Origin: Alphaproteobacteria bacterium
Lineage (GTDB): Bacteria; Pseudomonadota; Alphaproteobacteria; Micavibrionales; Micavibrionaceae
Reading direction: 5' to 3'
NCBI GenBank assembly: GCA_021775955.1
Contig: JAJFGU010000025.1
Span: 1 to 47,051 of the forward strand
DNA: 47,051 nucleotides
The translations under genes were made by a program, and so were the position numbers. The stretch's first letter is position 1. Every line of letters begins with the position of its first letter. The notes under the pieces are model-generated. The model ran no database searches and was not told the DNA's origin. It worked only from the letters and a program-made list of their open reading frames with translations. Positions 6,557 to 15,059 of this stretch are shown piece by piece.

Positions 6557-7148
6557 AACGGCGAGGTCTGGAAAGCTGCCGTCCAACGCCGCTGAACTCG
6601 CGGACCCGGAGGGGGCCGCCGCAATCATCACGGCCCACGCCGATCCGTTCGACAAGCTGGTGCAGGCTGCCGAGGCTTGCGGCATGCCTTCCCGCACGGC
6701 TTCCCGCATCGTGCAGCGCCTGAAAACACGTTATCTGCCGGTCAAGGAGGCAACGGAAGAGATCACAACCCGTAGTCTCCAGCGCATGCTGGATGATCGT
6801 GCGCACATGGCTCTGGCCTACATGGACGACAAGGTGTTTGCAGAGGCCAACCTGCGTGACCTGTCCATCGCCCTTGGGATCTTGCTTGAGAAGCGCCAGC
6901 TCCTGAAGGGCGAGCCAACCCAGATTCTGTCCGTGGGGGAAAGGAAGAACATGAATGATCTACTGCCGGAGATTGTGGCAGAGGCGCAGAGGCGTGGCAT
7001 GACCATCGACATGACTCCGGTGGAAGCCACGGATGAGGTGGGTGTGCATGCGCGCCTCATCGAGTCCGATCTGACCGTTGAGGAATCGGTGGACAACACC
7101 AAGCGCAAGATGCGTCCAAAGCTCGACCGCATGAAGAAAACGAAATGA
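6531..7148 (+). CDS. Terminase small subunit-like protein
   Basis: GTG 6531 has AAGGGAGG six bases upstream. In the 205-residue protein, residues 45-75 (AAEACGMPSRTASRIVQRLK) look like a helix-turn-helix for pac-site recognition. A helical oligomerisation region follows (ALGILLEKRQLLKGEPTQIL), then a basic tail. Terminase small subunits share this arrangement, with a segment like LLEKRQLLxGEPT before the acidic tail. The position ahead of terL supports the call, although two unrelated genes lie between. It overlaps the next gene by ATGA. Confidence 0.7.
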   Translation: MGKDYSPAETARSGKLPSNAAELADPEGAAAIITAHADPFDKLVQAAEACGMPSRTASRIVQRLKTRYLPVKEATEEITTRSLQRMLDDRAHMALAYMDDKVFAEANLRDLSIALGILLEKRQLLKGEPTQILSVGERKNMNDLLPEIVAEAQRRGMTIDMTPVEATDEVGVHARLIESDLTVEESVDNTKRKMRPKLDRMKKTK

Positions 7149-7849
7149 ACATCATTTTCCTCGCCAGCGTTCAGCACTCTGGGACGTGGTACATGATTGA
7201 GTTTTTCAAGTCCCTGCCCGAGGTGACGAATTTCGTGGAGCTGCCGGTGCTGAAAAAGTCAAAGACCTGGCTGCGCCGCGAGGTGTCTCCGGGCGCGTGG
7301 GAGCACGGTCTGGTCAGTGTTGGCACGAATCTTGTACATGCCCACATCACCCCGGAAGATATGCCGATGATTCATGCCATGGCAATCTCGCATCCTACTG
7401 TTATCCCGGTGCGCGATCCGTTGCTTGGCGTGATTACCGGGCACAATCGCTATCCTGCCGTAGACTTTTCACACATCGTGCGTAACTGGTTGCTCGTGGC
7501 AGAGCGGTTTTTCCACAACCAATCCAGCTATCAGTGCGTTTACGTGCCGGTCGATTTGGGCGCTACCGACAAGAAGCTGCGCCACTCTTCGTTGTCGATG
7601 GCTTATTCGAGCCTGCTCGATCTGGGCCATTTCGGCCCGGGGCCAGTCAACGCTTGGATCGAGGCCGACGAGTGGCCAAATTCAAGGGGAGACTATCCGC
7701 TTAAGCGTGCGTACCAGGCCGGTGACACGAAGGCAATACGCGAGGCCATCCCCAGTGAGTACGCCCTGCTGGTGCGCGAGGAGAAGGCGCTGCGGCCAAT
7801 GTTTGAGACGTTGGGCTATCACGATTTGCTCTGGTGGGGGCATGGCTGA
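7145..7849 (+). CDS. Sulfotransferase-like protein between terS and terL
   Basis: A 234-residue protein beginning MNIIFLASVQHSGTWYMIEF. HSGTWY matches the 5'-phosphosulfate-binding loop (S/G-G-T-x-W/Y) of PAPS-dependent sulfotransferases, and VIPVRDPLLGVITGHNRY matches the region that contacts the 3'-phosphate. The rest is divergent, and the protein is shorter than most cellular sulfotransferases. It is coupled to terS by ATGA. It does not belong to the packaging machinery and is best read as a cargo gene that may modify a surface glycan or metabolite. Confidence 0.6.
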   Translation: MNIIFLASVQHSGTWYMIEFFKSLPEVTNFVELPVLKKSKTWLRREVSPGAWEHGLVSVGTNLVHAHITPEDMPMIHAMAISHPTVIPVRDPLLGVITGHNRYPAVDFSHIVRNWLLVAERFFHNQSSYQCVYVPVDLGATDKKLRHSSLSMAYSSLLDLGHFGPGPVNAWIEADEWPNSRGDYPLKRAYQAGDTKAIREAIPSEYALLVREEKALRPMFETLGYHDLLWWGHG

Positions 7850-8087
7850 AGCAAAAAAAGCAGAAGTCATCAAGCTGGCCAAGAATCACTGGCTCAGGAA
7901 GGCTATCGACAGCATCCCGGATGACGCTAGCATCATGCTGGCCTTTGCCTCGCCGAACGGTAAGAGCGGCAGAAAGTTTGAGATGGGAGTGGCAACGCTG
8001 GGGCAGATAGCGATGCTGAATACACAGCTCGATCAATTAAAAAATGATGCGCTTTGCATGATGGATGGCATGGAGGAGGACGCCTGA
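7842..8087 (+). CDS. Hypothetical protein, 81 aa
   Basis: Start at ATG 7842 follows GGTGGGGG and overlaps the sulfotransferase-like gene by 8 bp; a 7707 start would lie wholly inside that gene. The N-terminus is Lys-rich and helical (MAEAKKAEVIKLAKNHWLRK). The middle is hydrophobic and the end is acidic (MDGMEEDA). TGATG couples it to terL. No family is recognised. Confidence 0.55.
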   Translation: MAEAKKAEVIKLAKNHWLRKAIDSIPDDASIMLAFASPNGKSGRKFEMGVATLGQIAMLNTQLDQLKNDALCMMDGMEEDA

Positions 8088-9760
8088 TGCCCCGCGTTGG
8101 CAACCGTCATATTGATGTCGGCTCCATCAAGCCGCAGCAGGTCAAGAAGCTGCCAAACGACGCCTTTAAGGCGCTAGTTGAGCGGGTTATTATGCTCCAG
8201 CAGGCCGACCGTAAGGAGTGTAACCTGTTGTATTATAAGCCTGTTTCCAAGCAGGCGGAGAAGGTGCATCTGGCCGAGACCAAGTACGTCGGGATCTCGG
8301 GCGGTAACGGAGCCGGGAAAACCGAGCATGCCCTCGCCCACCTCGCCATGATGGCCACCGGCGTCATCCCAGAGGGCCTTTCATACCTCAAAAAAGAGTT
8401 CCGTGGTCCGATCAATGTCCGGGTAGTTTGCGAGTCTCTGACCACCGTGCTGCATCCGATTATTTTGCCCAAGCTCCAGTGGTGGAAGTGGACGGGCCAG
8501 AGCCCCATTGGCGGCGACAAGGGCCACTGGGGGTGGATACCCAAGCTCTGCCTCGTGGATGCCTCGTGGGAGAGGGCGTGGTCAGAGAAGCTGCGCCTGT
8601 TGCGTGTGATTTGCCGAGATCCAGACAATTTCGACAAGGTTTTGGGCGAGTCTTTATTTCAATTTATGAGCTCCGATAACGATCCGGCTGACTTTGCTTC
8701 CGGTGATTATCACTACGTGCTGCATGATGAGCCGCCCACGCTGGCTATCTGGACCGAGAACGAGGCCCGCACCATGCGTGTCGACGGGCGCATGTTCCTG
8801 TCCATGACTTGGCCGGACGATCCAGCCATCGCGGTGGATTGGATCTTTGATGACATGTACGAAAAGGGCAGGGCCGGCCCGAACAAGTCGCCGCACCATG
8901 AGTGGATCGAGATTTACACCACGGACAATGAGCATCTGAATCAGGAGGCCGTCGCGTTGCAGATGGATAACTGGTCCGAGGAGATGAAGAACGTCCGGAT
9001 CTACGGGCAGCCCATCACTTTTTCCAATAGGATTCATCCGCTTTACACCGACATTTCCCGCTCATGGTGCTATAACTGCCAGAAAACCGTTGTGGCGCAA
9101 GCCAAGCGATGCCCGGTCTGTCATTCCGAGGACGTGAACGAATTCCTGCATTTTACCGAGTTTGAGGTGTCGCAGACATGGCCCTGCATCTGGGTTCTGG
9201 ACCCGCATCCGAGAAAGCCGCATATGTTCCTGTGGGCGCAGATTGACCCGTCTGACGACATCTGGGTGGTGGCCGAGGGGCAGGTGGAGGGCGATCCGTC
9301 CGAGGTCCGCGAGCGGGTAGAGATGATTGAATCTTCTCTTGGGCTGCACACCGTTGAGCGCATCATGGACCCGAATATGGGCTTGTCACCGGCCAGTTCA
9401 AAGCGCGGCGTGACATGGCAGAGTGAGTTTTCTGATGCCGGACTGGAGTGCGACCTAGCGGATGATTCTGATGTCGGCAGGGGGCGTATCAACGAGTTTC
9501 TGCGTCCCGATCCATATCGCTTGCAGCCGAGAATGCACATCCATCCGCGTTGTCAGGTGACGAACTTCCAGATGAAACGCTACACTTGGGACGAGCACAA
9601 GAAGGGATTGGAGCGAGATATCAAGCAAAAACCGAGGCCGAAATATGACGACTTTCCGACTTGCCTCAAGTATCTGATGAACCGTAACCCGCAATTTTCA
9701 TGGCTGCGCGAGGGCGCTCCCGTGATCCACCGACCGGGCAAGCGCAAGGGAGCTTACTGA
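8087..9760 (+). CDS. terL: Terminase large subunit
   Basis: The start is ATG 8087, overlapping the previous stop (TGATG); 8054 is an in-frame extension inside the upstream gene. The 557-residue motor has Walker A GGNGAGKT at 72-79 and Walker B YVLHDEPP at about 210-217, followed by SMTWP as coupling motif. A zinc ribbon (CYNC...CPVC, residues 328-345) sits between the ATPase and the RNase H-like nuclease domain. The nuclease region carries acidic strands (WVLDPHP, then IDPSDDIWVV). It packages DNA into proheads through the portal. The zinc ribbon insertion is unusual. Confidence 0.93.
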   Translation: MPRVGNRHIDVGSIKPQQVKKLPNDAFKALVERVIMLQQADRKECNLLYYKPVSKQAEKVHLAETKYVGISGGNGAGKTEHALAHLAMMATGVIPEGLSYLKKEFRGPINVRVVCESLTTVLHPIILPKLQWWKWTGQSPIGGDKGHWGWIPKLCLVDASWERAWSEKLRLLRVICRDPDNFDKVLGESLFQFMSSDNDPADFASGDYHYVLHDEPPTLAIWTENEARTMRVDGRMFLSMTWPDDPAIAVDWIFDDMYEKGRAGPNKSPHHEWIEIYTTDNEHLNQEAVALQMDNWSEEMKNVRIYGQPITFSNRIHPLYTDISRSWCYNCQKTVVAQAKRCPVCHSEDVNEFLHFTEFEVSQTWPCIWVLDPHPRKPHMFLWAQIDPSDDIWVVAEGQVEGDPSEVRERVEMIESSLGLHTVERIMDPNMGLSPASSKRGVTWQSEFSDAGLECDLADDSDVGRGRINEFLRPDPYRLQPRMHIHPRCQVTNFQMKRYTWDEHKKGLERDIKQKPRPKYDDFPTCLKYLMNRNPQFSWLREGAPVIHRPGKRKGAY

Positions 9761-10005
9761 TGGCAACGAAGATAATCTGTGATGGCTGTAACGAGCCCAT
9801 CGAGACCGGCGAAGAGGTCCATGTCGTGGGTTTCTTCCGCAAGCGGGAATACTGTGACAAGTGCTTCCCGGCAGCGGTGCAGTATCTTGAGTCCAGAGAC
9901 GCGCTGCATGATGTCGTGGCTGACAAGTGGAGGAAAGGACTCAAGCGCATCAACAAAAACGGGTTGGAACAACTGGAGGAGCTGCCAGATCATGATCGGT
10001 CGTAA
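9760..10005 (+). CDS. Small zinc-binding protein, 81 aa
   Basis: ATG 9760 overlaps the terL stop (TGATG). The first 40 residues carry IICDGCNEPI and REYCDKCF, two CxxC pairs about 25 apart as in LIM-like or zinc-ribbon folds. A helical basic C-terminus follows. Small zinc proteins between terL and portal are common in phages and usually uncharacterised. Confidence 0.6.
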   Translation: MATKIICDGCNEPIETGEEVHVVGFFRKREYCDKCFPAAVQYLESRDALHDVVADKWRKGLKRINKNGLEQLEELPDHDRS

Positions 10006-10387
10006 CAAGGCGGGACAGTGCATTGTCTGTGGCGAGCCGACCCACGAGGTGGTGGTGAAGCACAAGCCGGGGCATCCCCGTGCGGGAGAGCCTGCGCAGA
10101 TCGGAGAACGCCTCCCGGACGTCACGCGAGCGCAGTTGTTGCTCGTTGACGGCTCCAATACGGCGATTGATGTTTGCGCGGATTGTCACGACAAGGTGGA
10201 AGGCAGCCTGACGGATATCTGGAAGTCCGCCATGGAAGCAATGTCGTTTGACCGGGCGCACTGGAAGACAGACGGTGCAAAGGCGTTCACCCCGGAGCAA
10301 CTTGACACGGCGGATGCGACCTGCCTACACCTGGTGGATAACGTCCCTGTTGGGATCTTGTATCAGGAGCCTGCCACGAATGCCTGA
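9992..10387 (+). CDS. Hypothetical zinc-binding protein, 131 aa
   Basis: The start is ATG 9992, overlapping the previous gene by 14 bp; a 9779 in-frame extension would lie within it. Two cysteine pairs, CIVCGEP (residues 10-13) and CADCHDK (about 72-75), suggest one zinc site across a beta-rich domain, as in HNH-type zinc frames. However, no HNH catalytic motif is clear. It overlaps the portal gene by 8 bp. Function unknown. Confidence 0.55.
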   Translation: MIGRNKAGQCIVCGEPTHEVVVKHKPGHPRAGEPAQIGERLPDVTRAQLLLVDGSNTAIDVCADCHDKVEGSLTDIWKSAMEAMSFDRAHWKTDGAKAFTPEQLDTADATCLHLVDNVPVGILYQEPATNA

Positions 10388-12740
10388 GCTGAGGAGAACG
10401 CGCCAGCGTCGGTCACAATCTGTTGACCGGGAAAAGATATATCACCGCGTCAAGAAATTCTATGACGAGGATCTAACCAACAACACCAGCGACCGCGAGG
10501 CGCGCATTCAGCGTTACGCGAAGTTCCGCATGTGGACGGAGGGCAAGGACTTTCCGTGGGAATCAGCCAGCGATATTGGCCTCCCGGACATGATGGAGAA
10601 GTCGCTGCGCCTCCAGGACACGCTGCACAATGCGGTGATGTCCCAGCGCCCGCCGGTCTCTGCGGTTGCGCACAACAAGGGCGATAAGAACAAGCAGGAG
10701 ACCATCGACAACCTGATTGATTACCAGTTCTTTTCCGAGCAGTGCGGCGAAGAGATTGTAGGCGAGCTGGCAGATGCCTTTACCAATGACGGCGTGTTTA
10801 CGGCCTTTATCCCATGGGTGAGAGAGCGCCGGGAGGTCAGCGATACCCGGCTATTTGACCCCATCCCGGCGGATGCGCTCCCTTTCGAGTATTTCTCACA
10901 ACTGCTTGCTCAGGCTTTTCCGCAGGGGCGGGCTCAGCCTGCCTCCAAGGATGGCTGGGACTGGAGCCTGTCTATCCCCGGCGAGTTTGGTGTGCCCGAG
11001 AGGGCCACCGCAAAGTTCTACACGCGTCCGGACGGCACCGTGGAAATGGCGATGGACCGTGCGGTGGTGGTGTATGACGGCCCGCGTGTCATCGTCAAGG
11101 ACTATGAGGATGTGCTGCATCCGGCCCGAGCGGCGAATCTACAGCCCCCCGGCCCAAGCAATCCCGGCGGCTCTCCGCATGTCATTATGCGTGACTTCCC
11201 CAGCGTGGACGAGATTAAGCGGCTGGCGAAGAGTGGCTTTTACGACCTGATCACCAAGGAAGAGTTGGGCTCGCTTGATACCCACTCCCCACGCGATCAA
11301 GACAACGAAGAGGAGATTGCCAAGGACGACCTGGCTGGCCGGCAGGAATCCCCCGCGCCGCTGGATGTTGCGAAGTCGCACACCAAGCTGACTCGCCTGA
11401 CCTGCTTCGACTGCTTCGACATTGATGGCGACGGCATCGACGAAGACATGATTTTCTGGGTGTTGCTGGAGCCCGCTATTGTCATTAAGGCCCGCAGGCT
11501 CACAGAGATGTACCCGGCGAATCCACCGCGCAGGCCCTTTGCCGAAGCCAGCATGATCCCAATCAGGGGGCGCAGGAACGGGATCTCAATGCTGGAGATG
11601 GTGGAGAATATCCACGATACGCAGAAGGTGCTGTTTGACCAGACAGTGGATTCCGGGACGCTGGCCAATGCGCCTTTCGGCTTTTACCGGGCCTCCGGAA
11701 GCATGAAGCCGGAGGTGTTGCGACTCTGGCCCGGGGAGATGTATCCGCTGGCCGATCCAAGCCGCGATGTGAACTTCCCGCAGCTTGGTGGCAATCAGCA
11801 GTCCTTCGGCATCAACATGCTGACTATCCTCGGGCAGATGGAGGAACGCCTGACTACGATTGGCGACCTTCAGCTCGGGCGCGTACCGGCCGGCAAGTCT
11901 TCCGCGCTACGCACATCAGGCAACATGGCTATGCTCCAGAGCCAGGGCGAGGCGAGGCCAGAGCGCATTCTCAGGCGCTTTTTCGTGGGACTGTCCGAAA
12001 TATGGGCGCAGATCCATGAGCTAAACCAGCATTTTCTGCCGAAAGAAAAGCAGTTCAGAGTTTCCGGGATAACGCGACCCAGCGAAGATCCTTACCAGAA
12101 CGTCACCGACAAGAGCGAGATTGCGGGGCGCTTTTCCTTCACCTTCTCCGCCAACGTGCTGAACACCTCCAAGCAGGCGATTCAGGAGTCCTTGCGCGAG
12201 TTGCTCGGCACCTATGTCTCCGGGCTCGGCTTCCAGCTTGGGATTGTCGGGCCAGATCAGGTTTATCGCCTGTTCCGTGATTACGGCAAGTCCTTGGGAC
12301 AAGACCCAGACATCTACCTGAAGGAGCCTTCTCCGGGCGCGGCAGGTCCGTTTATTCTGGCCGAGGAGGCGATCCATCAGATTATGAACAGCCAGATGCC
12401 GGAGGGCAGGGCTGCCGAGCAGGGCGGCACGCAGGAGCACTTGCAGAAGTTGCAGGCGTTCTTCGAGTCCGACAACTTTGGCATGCTGGACCAGAACCAG
12501 ACCGATATCTTCAAGGTCTGGGCCGACAAGATGGCAGATGTTGCCCGCGTCGAGGCGCAGCAGCAGGCGCAGGCGCAGGCAGCGCAGGAGTTGGCGCAAT
12601 CCCGTGGCGGTGGCCAGGCAGGCCGCCCGCCAGAGCAAGGCCCGCCAGATCTTGCCAATGCGCAGGTGGCCGGTGGCGAGCTGCTGGATGAGTCTCTGCC
12701 CACGGCCGGTGGCGGCGCTAACCCAGGGGGTGTCCAGTGA
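10380..12740 (+). CDS. Portal protein
   Basis: The chosen ATG 10380 gives 786 residues; an upstream in-frame start at 10248 would sit inside the previous gene. The N-terminus (YDEDLTNNTSDREARIQRYAKFRMWTEG) and the segment DLQLGRVPAGKSSALRTSGN are typical of large podovirus-type portals. So is the long helical Gln/Ala-rich C-terminus, which may form the barrel (residues ~690-760). Twelve copies would form the DNA channel and bind the terminase. Location directly after terL agrees. The stop overlaps the next GTG. Confidence 0.82.
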   Translation: MPELRRTRQRRSQSVDREKIYHRVKKFYDEDLTNNTSDREARIQRYAKFRMWTEGKDFPWESASDIGLPDMMEKSLRLQDTLHNAVMSQRPPVSAVAHNKGDKNKQETIDNLIDYQFFSEQCGEEIVGELADAFTNDGVFTAFIPWVRERREVSDTRLFDPIPADALPFEYFSQLLAQAFPQGRAQPASKDGWDWSLSIPGEFGVPERATAKFYTRPDGTVEMAMDRAVVVYDGPRVIVKDYEDVLHPARAANLQPPGPSNPGGSPHVIMRDFPSVDEIKRLAKSGFYDLITKEELGSLDTHSPRDQDNEEEIAKDDLAGRQESPAPLDVAKSHTKLTRLTCFDCFDIDGDGIDEDMIFWVLLEPAIVIKARRLTEMYPANPPRRPFAEASMIPIRGRRNGISMLEMVENIHDTQKVLFDQTVDSGTLANAPFGFYRASGSMKPEVLRLWPGEMYPLADPSRDVNFPQLGGNQQSFGINMLTILGQMEERLTTIGDLQLGRVPAGKSSALRTSGNMAMLQSQGEARPERILRRFFVGLSEIWAQIHELNQHFLPKEKQFRVSGITRPSEDPYQNVTDKSEIAGRFSFTFSANVLNTSKQAIQESLRELLGTYVSGLGFQLGIVGPDQVYRLFRDYGKSLGQDPDIYLKEPSPGAAGPFILAEEAIHQIMNSQMPEGRAAEQGGTQEHLQKLQAFFESDNFGMLDQNQTDIFKVWADKMADVARVEAQQQAQAQAAQELAQSRGGGQAGRPPEQGPPDLANAQVAGGELLDESLPTAGGGANPGGVQ

Positions 12741-13126
12741 GCTTTGACCGATCAGACTGGGCGGATGTCCTTGCGGCGCGCGGCAAAGATCGTGCCAGAG
12801 CAGAGCGCCCGAACCTAGAGCTGCTCGGGCAGGCCGAAGTCAGGATGTCGGCGCTGACCGGGGACCGACACTGGGATACTTATCTCAGCTACATCCAGAG
12901 CGCCATCGAGACCACCAAGCTACAGCGAACCCAGTTCGAGACCAGCCTGATGGACCCAGACCTGATGGATTCCCCGGAAATTCTGCGCCTCAAGACACAC
13001 ATCAACCGTTGCTCGGAGCGCATTATTGCGTGGGAATCGGCGCTTTCCTTGCCTGTGGACATCATCCGCGAGGGCAGCAAAGCACGCGGGATTCTTGAGC
13101 GGCTCGAAGAGAAAGATCCAAACTGA
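12737..13126 (+). CDS. Hypothetical protein downstream of portal, 129 aa
   Basis: GTG 12737 overlaps the portal stop (GTGA). The protein is helical, with charged heptads between residues 20 and 129 (SYIQSAIETTKLQRTQFETS, then ILERLEEKDPN). Similar small helical genes lie between portal and scaffold in many podoviruses without assigned roles. A promoter-like intergenic segment follows. Confidence 0.6.
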   Translation: MSFDRSDWADVLAARGKDRARAERPNLELLGQAEVRMSALTGDRHWDTYLSYIQSAIETTKLQRTQFETSLMDPDLMDSPEILRLKTHINRCSERIIAWESALSLPVDIIREGSKARGILERLEEKDPN

Positions 13127-13129
13127 CGC

Positions 13130-13157
13130 TTGACAAGTCCCAATTTTGGGCTAAACA
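13130..13157 (+). promoter_or_regulatory. Sigma70-type promoter before capsid genes
   Basis: A perfect -35 hexamer TTGACA lies at 13130-13135. The -10 is weaker: TAAACA at 13152-13157 with a 16-bp spacer, or AAACAT at 13153-13158 with 17. The 130-bp gap holding it is the largest in the structural operon. It also contains the imperfect inverted repeat AAGTGAG/CTTACTT and the repeat AGCAC/GTGCT, which could be operators. It probably boosts scaffold and capsid transcription. Confidence 0.6.
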
Positions 13158-13256
13158 TTGGTTTACAGGTGAAGTGAGTGCTTACTTACCAACCTGCTTG
13201 ATTCGGTCGTATAGCACGACGACGGTGCTGACACACGGCAAAGACTGTGAGGAAAG

Positions 13257-14051
13257 ATGACTGACGCAATCGACGAGAATCTCGAACCCGGCGAAAAGGG
13301 TAAGGGAGTCCAGCAAGGTGACACGACACAGGCTGGGCAGGAGTTCGTTCCTCCGAAAGATGGTTCGTGGGTTCCTGTGACGCGGCTTAACGAGGTTTTG
13401 TCCTCAAAGAGCCAGGTTGAACAGGAGATGGCTGAACTCAGGGGTGAGGTAGCCACCCTCAAGAAAAGTGCGGAGACGCCGCGAGAGTATAGTCGGGCCG
13501 AGCTGGGCCAGTTCGTGGAAAACGGACAAATGAGCCAGCCGGAAGCCGACACCATATTCGAGCAGCAGGCTGTGCGCAGGATTGAGGCCAATGTCACGCA
13601 AACGGTATCCGAAGGACTCAAGCAAAGCCAAGCGGCTACGCAGGTTCAGTCGGATGTTGCAGCGTACAAGGCGGCAGCCCCTGAAGTGATGCAGGCAGGC
13701 TCTCAGGAGCGTTTGCGGTTGGAGCAGGAGTACCAGTTCCTTGTCGGCAGAGGTTATGCGGCCGATCAGGCTACCGAGTTACTCGCACTTCGAGCCGTAT
13801 ACGGGCCGGTGGAGCGGATGCAGAGAGGCCGACCGGAAATTCCCGAGACCCATCAGGAAACTGGCGGGGTCGGGGGGCAAAGCGCAGAAGGTGCCAATCA
13901 GGACGGCACCCCGAAGGGATTGAGTGCTTCGGAGAAGGCGTACTACGCCGATGGGATCAGCAAGGGTATTTATGCTGATTGGAACGCGGTGGAAGCTGAG
14001 TTGAAGTACGCCAACAAAGGATTACGCAAGCGCATGGGTGCCAGAGCTTGA
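13257..14051 (+). CDS. Scaffolding-like protein
   Basis: GAGGAAAG precedes ATG 13257. The 264-residue protein is acidic at the start, strongly helical in the middle (SKSQVEQEMAELRGEVATLK, residues 50-70), with an extended Gly-rich stretch around 200-225 and a compact basic end (KYANKGLRKRMGARA). This order, acidic coiled coil then basic capsid-binding tail, is characteristic of scaffolding proteins. The position just ahead of the capsid genes agrees. Its TGA overlaps the next TTG. Confidence 0.7.
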   Translation: MTDAIDENLEPGEKGKGVQQGDTTQAGQEFVPPKDGSWVPVTRLNEVLSSKSQVEQEMAELRGEVATLKKSAETPREYSRAELGQFVENGQMSQPEADTIFEQQAVRRIEANVTQTVSEGLKQSQAATQVQSDVAAYKAAAPEVMQAGSQERLRLEQEYQFLVGRGYAADQATELLALRAVYGPVERMQRGRPEIPETHQETGGVGGQSAEGANQDGTPKGLSASEKAYYADGISKGIYADWNAVEAELKYANKGLRKRMGARA

Positions 14052-14329
14052 TCGCAGTCGTTCGTTCCACATGGAGCATTCGAGATCGGGCCAAGGCATC
14101 AGTAGCTCCGGGGAAACCGAGCGGCAGGGTGACGGGTGGTTGGATCGATGATCTGGCTGCGCTTGAAAAAGCCGTCATACTCTGTGACTTCTGTGATCAC
14201 AAATTCAAGCCATCGAATTACGGATATGCGAAACAACGGCAGGTAGTGCCGGGGTATTCGTATGTAATTGGCGATTGCGATGGCTGTAAACGGTCTTTTG
14301 TGCGTTGCAGTCTGTTTTTAAAGGAGTAA
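14048..14329 (+). CDS. Zinc-ribbon protein with TTG start, 93 aa
   Basis: TTG 14048 overlaps the scaffold stop (TTGA), which is why this rare start is chosen. The alternative GTG near 14128 would leave a gap but keep the zinc site. Residues 46-82 hold LCDFCDHKF and GDCDGCKRSF, a two-CxxC zinc ribbon. Basic flanks suggest nucleic-acid or capsid contact. Small zinc ribbons beside capsid genes are common, with no known role. Confidence 0.6.
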   Translation: MIAVVRSTWSIRDRAKASVAPGKPSGRVTGGWIDDLAALEKAVILCDFCDHKFKPSNYGYAKQRQVVPGYSYVIGDCDGCKRSFVRCSLFLKE

Positions 14330-14333
14330 AGCC

Positions 14334-15047
14334 ATGAAGGTAGTTGGCCTTCTGAGTGGCGGAGCACCAGTAATCAAGAAGTACCAGGTCAATGCGACCG
14401 TGGCGAATGCTGGGATTCCGCTCCTGATTGGTGGCGCAGGCGAGGCCGGGCTTGATTTGCCCAGCACAACCGCACTGAACGATGCGGTGGGTGTCAATCT
14501 CGACACGGCGACCTACGTTACCGCTCAGCAAACCGATGGCACCAGCGCAGAGCGCACGGTGTCCGTTATCATCAACCCCGATGCGATTCTCTCGGCTCGA
14601 CTGTCTGGTGGCGCGACCACTGGCACCGCGCTGACTTCCCAAAGCGTTGACACTGCTTCCACTGATGGCCTTGCCGTAACCGCTGGTGATTATTCAACCA
14701 CGACCATGGACGAGGGCACTATCTGGTGCTACAGCGGCGCAAACGCCGGGCAGAAACGGAAGATCACTTCGGTCAGCACAACCGCCGCGACGGTTACGGT
14801 GGCTTTCGATTACGACATCGCGGTAGGCGACCAGTTTTTGAATGCCAATATCTCCGTGATGGACGTTCCCACCCCGACACTGACCTCCGATTTTCTGGAG
14901 TTTGATGCCTCGGCGGCTGCGGCTTCCAATACGGCGGAACTGGCTATTATCGAGCTTCTGCTTCGGGATGCGGGAGATGACGGCAAGAACAACTCGTTCG
15001 CGCTGGCCATCCTCCGGGATCATGTCCTGAATCAGGGCGACGCGTAA
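14334..15047 (+). CDS. Putative head decoration or structural protein
   Basis: AAAGGAG precedes ATG 14334. The 237-residue protein is beta-rich, with many Ala, Thr, Gly and Ser residues, and contains TGTALTSQSVDTASTDGLAV. There is no enzymatic motif. Its position directly upstream of the major capsid gene, and its likely high expression, make a head decoration or minor capsid role the best inference. Confidence 0.5.
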   Translation: MKVVGLLSGGAPVIKKYQVNATVANAGIPLLIGGAGEAGLDLPSTTALNDAVGVNLDTATYVTAQQTDGTSAERTVSVIINPDAILSARLSGGATTGTALTSQSVDTASTDGLAVTAGDYSTTTMDEGTIWCYSGANAGQKRKITSVSTTAATVTVAFDYDIAVGDQFLNANISVMDVPTPTLTSDFLEFDASAAAASNTAELAIIELLLRDAGDDGKNNSFALAILRDHVLNQGDA

Positions 15048-15059
15048 CAGGAGACTATC

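Noticed and set aside
12021-12638. 205-codon minus-strand frame
   Set aside because: Antisense to the portal C-terminus; Leu/Arg-rich translation mirrors the Gln/Glu-rich sense protein.
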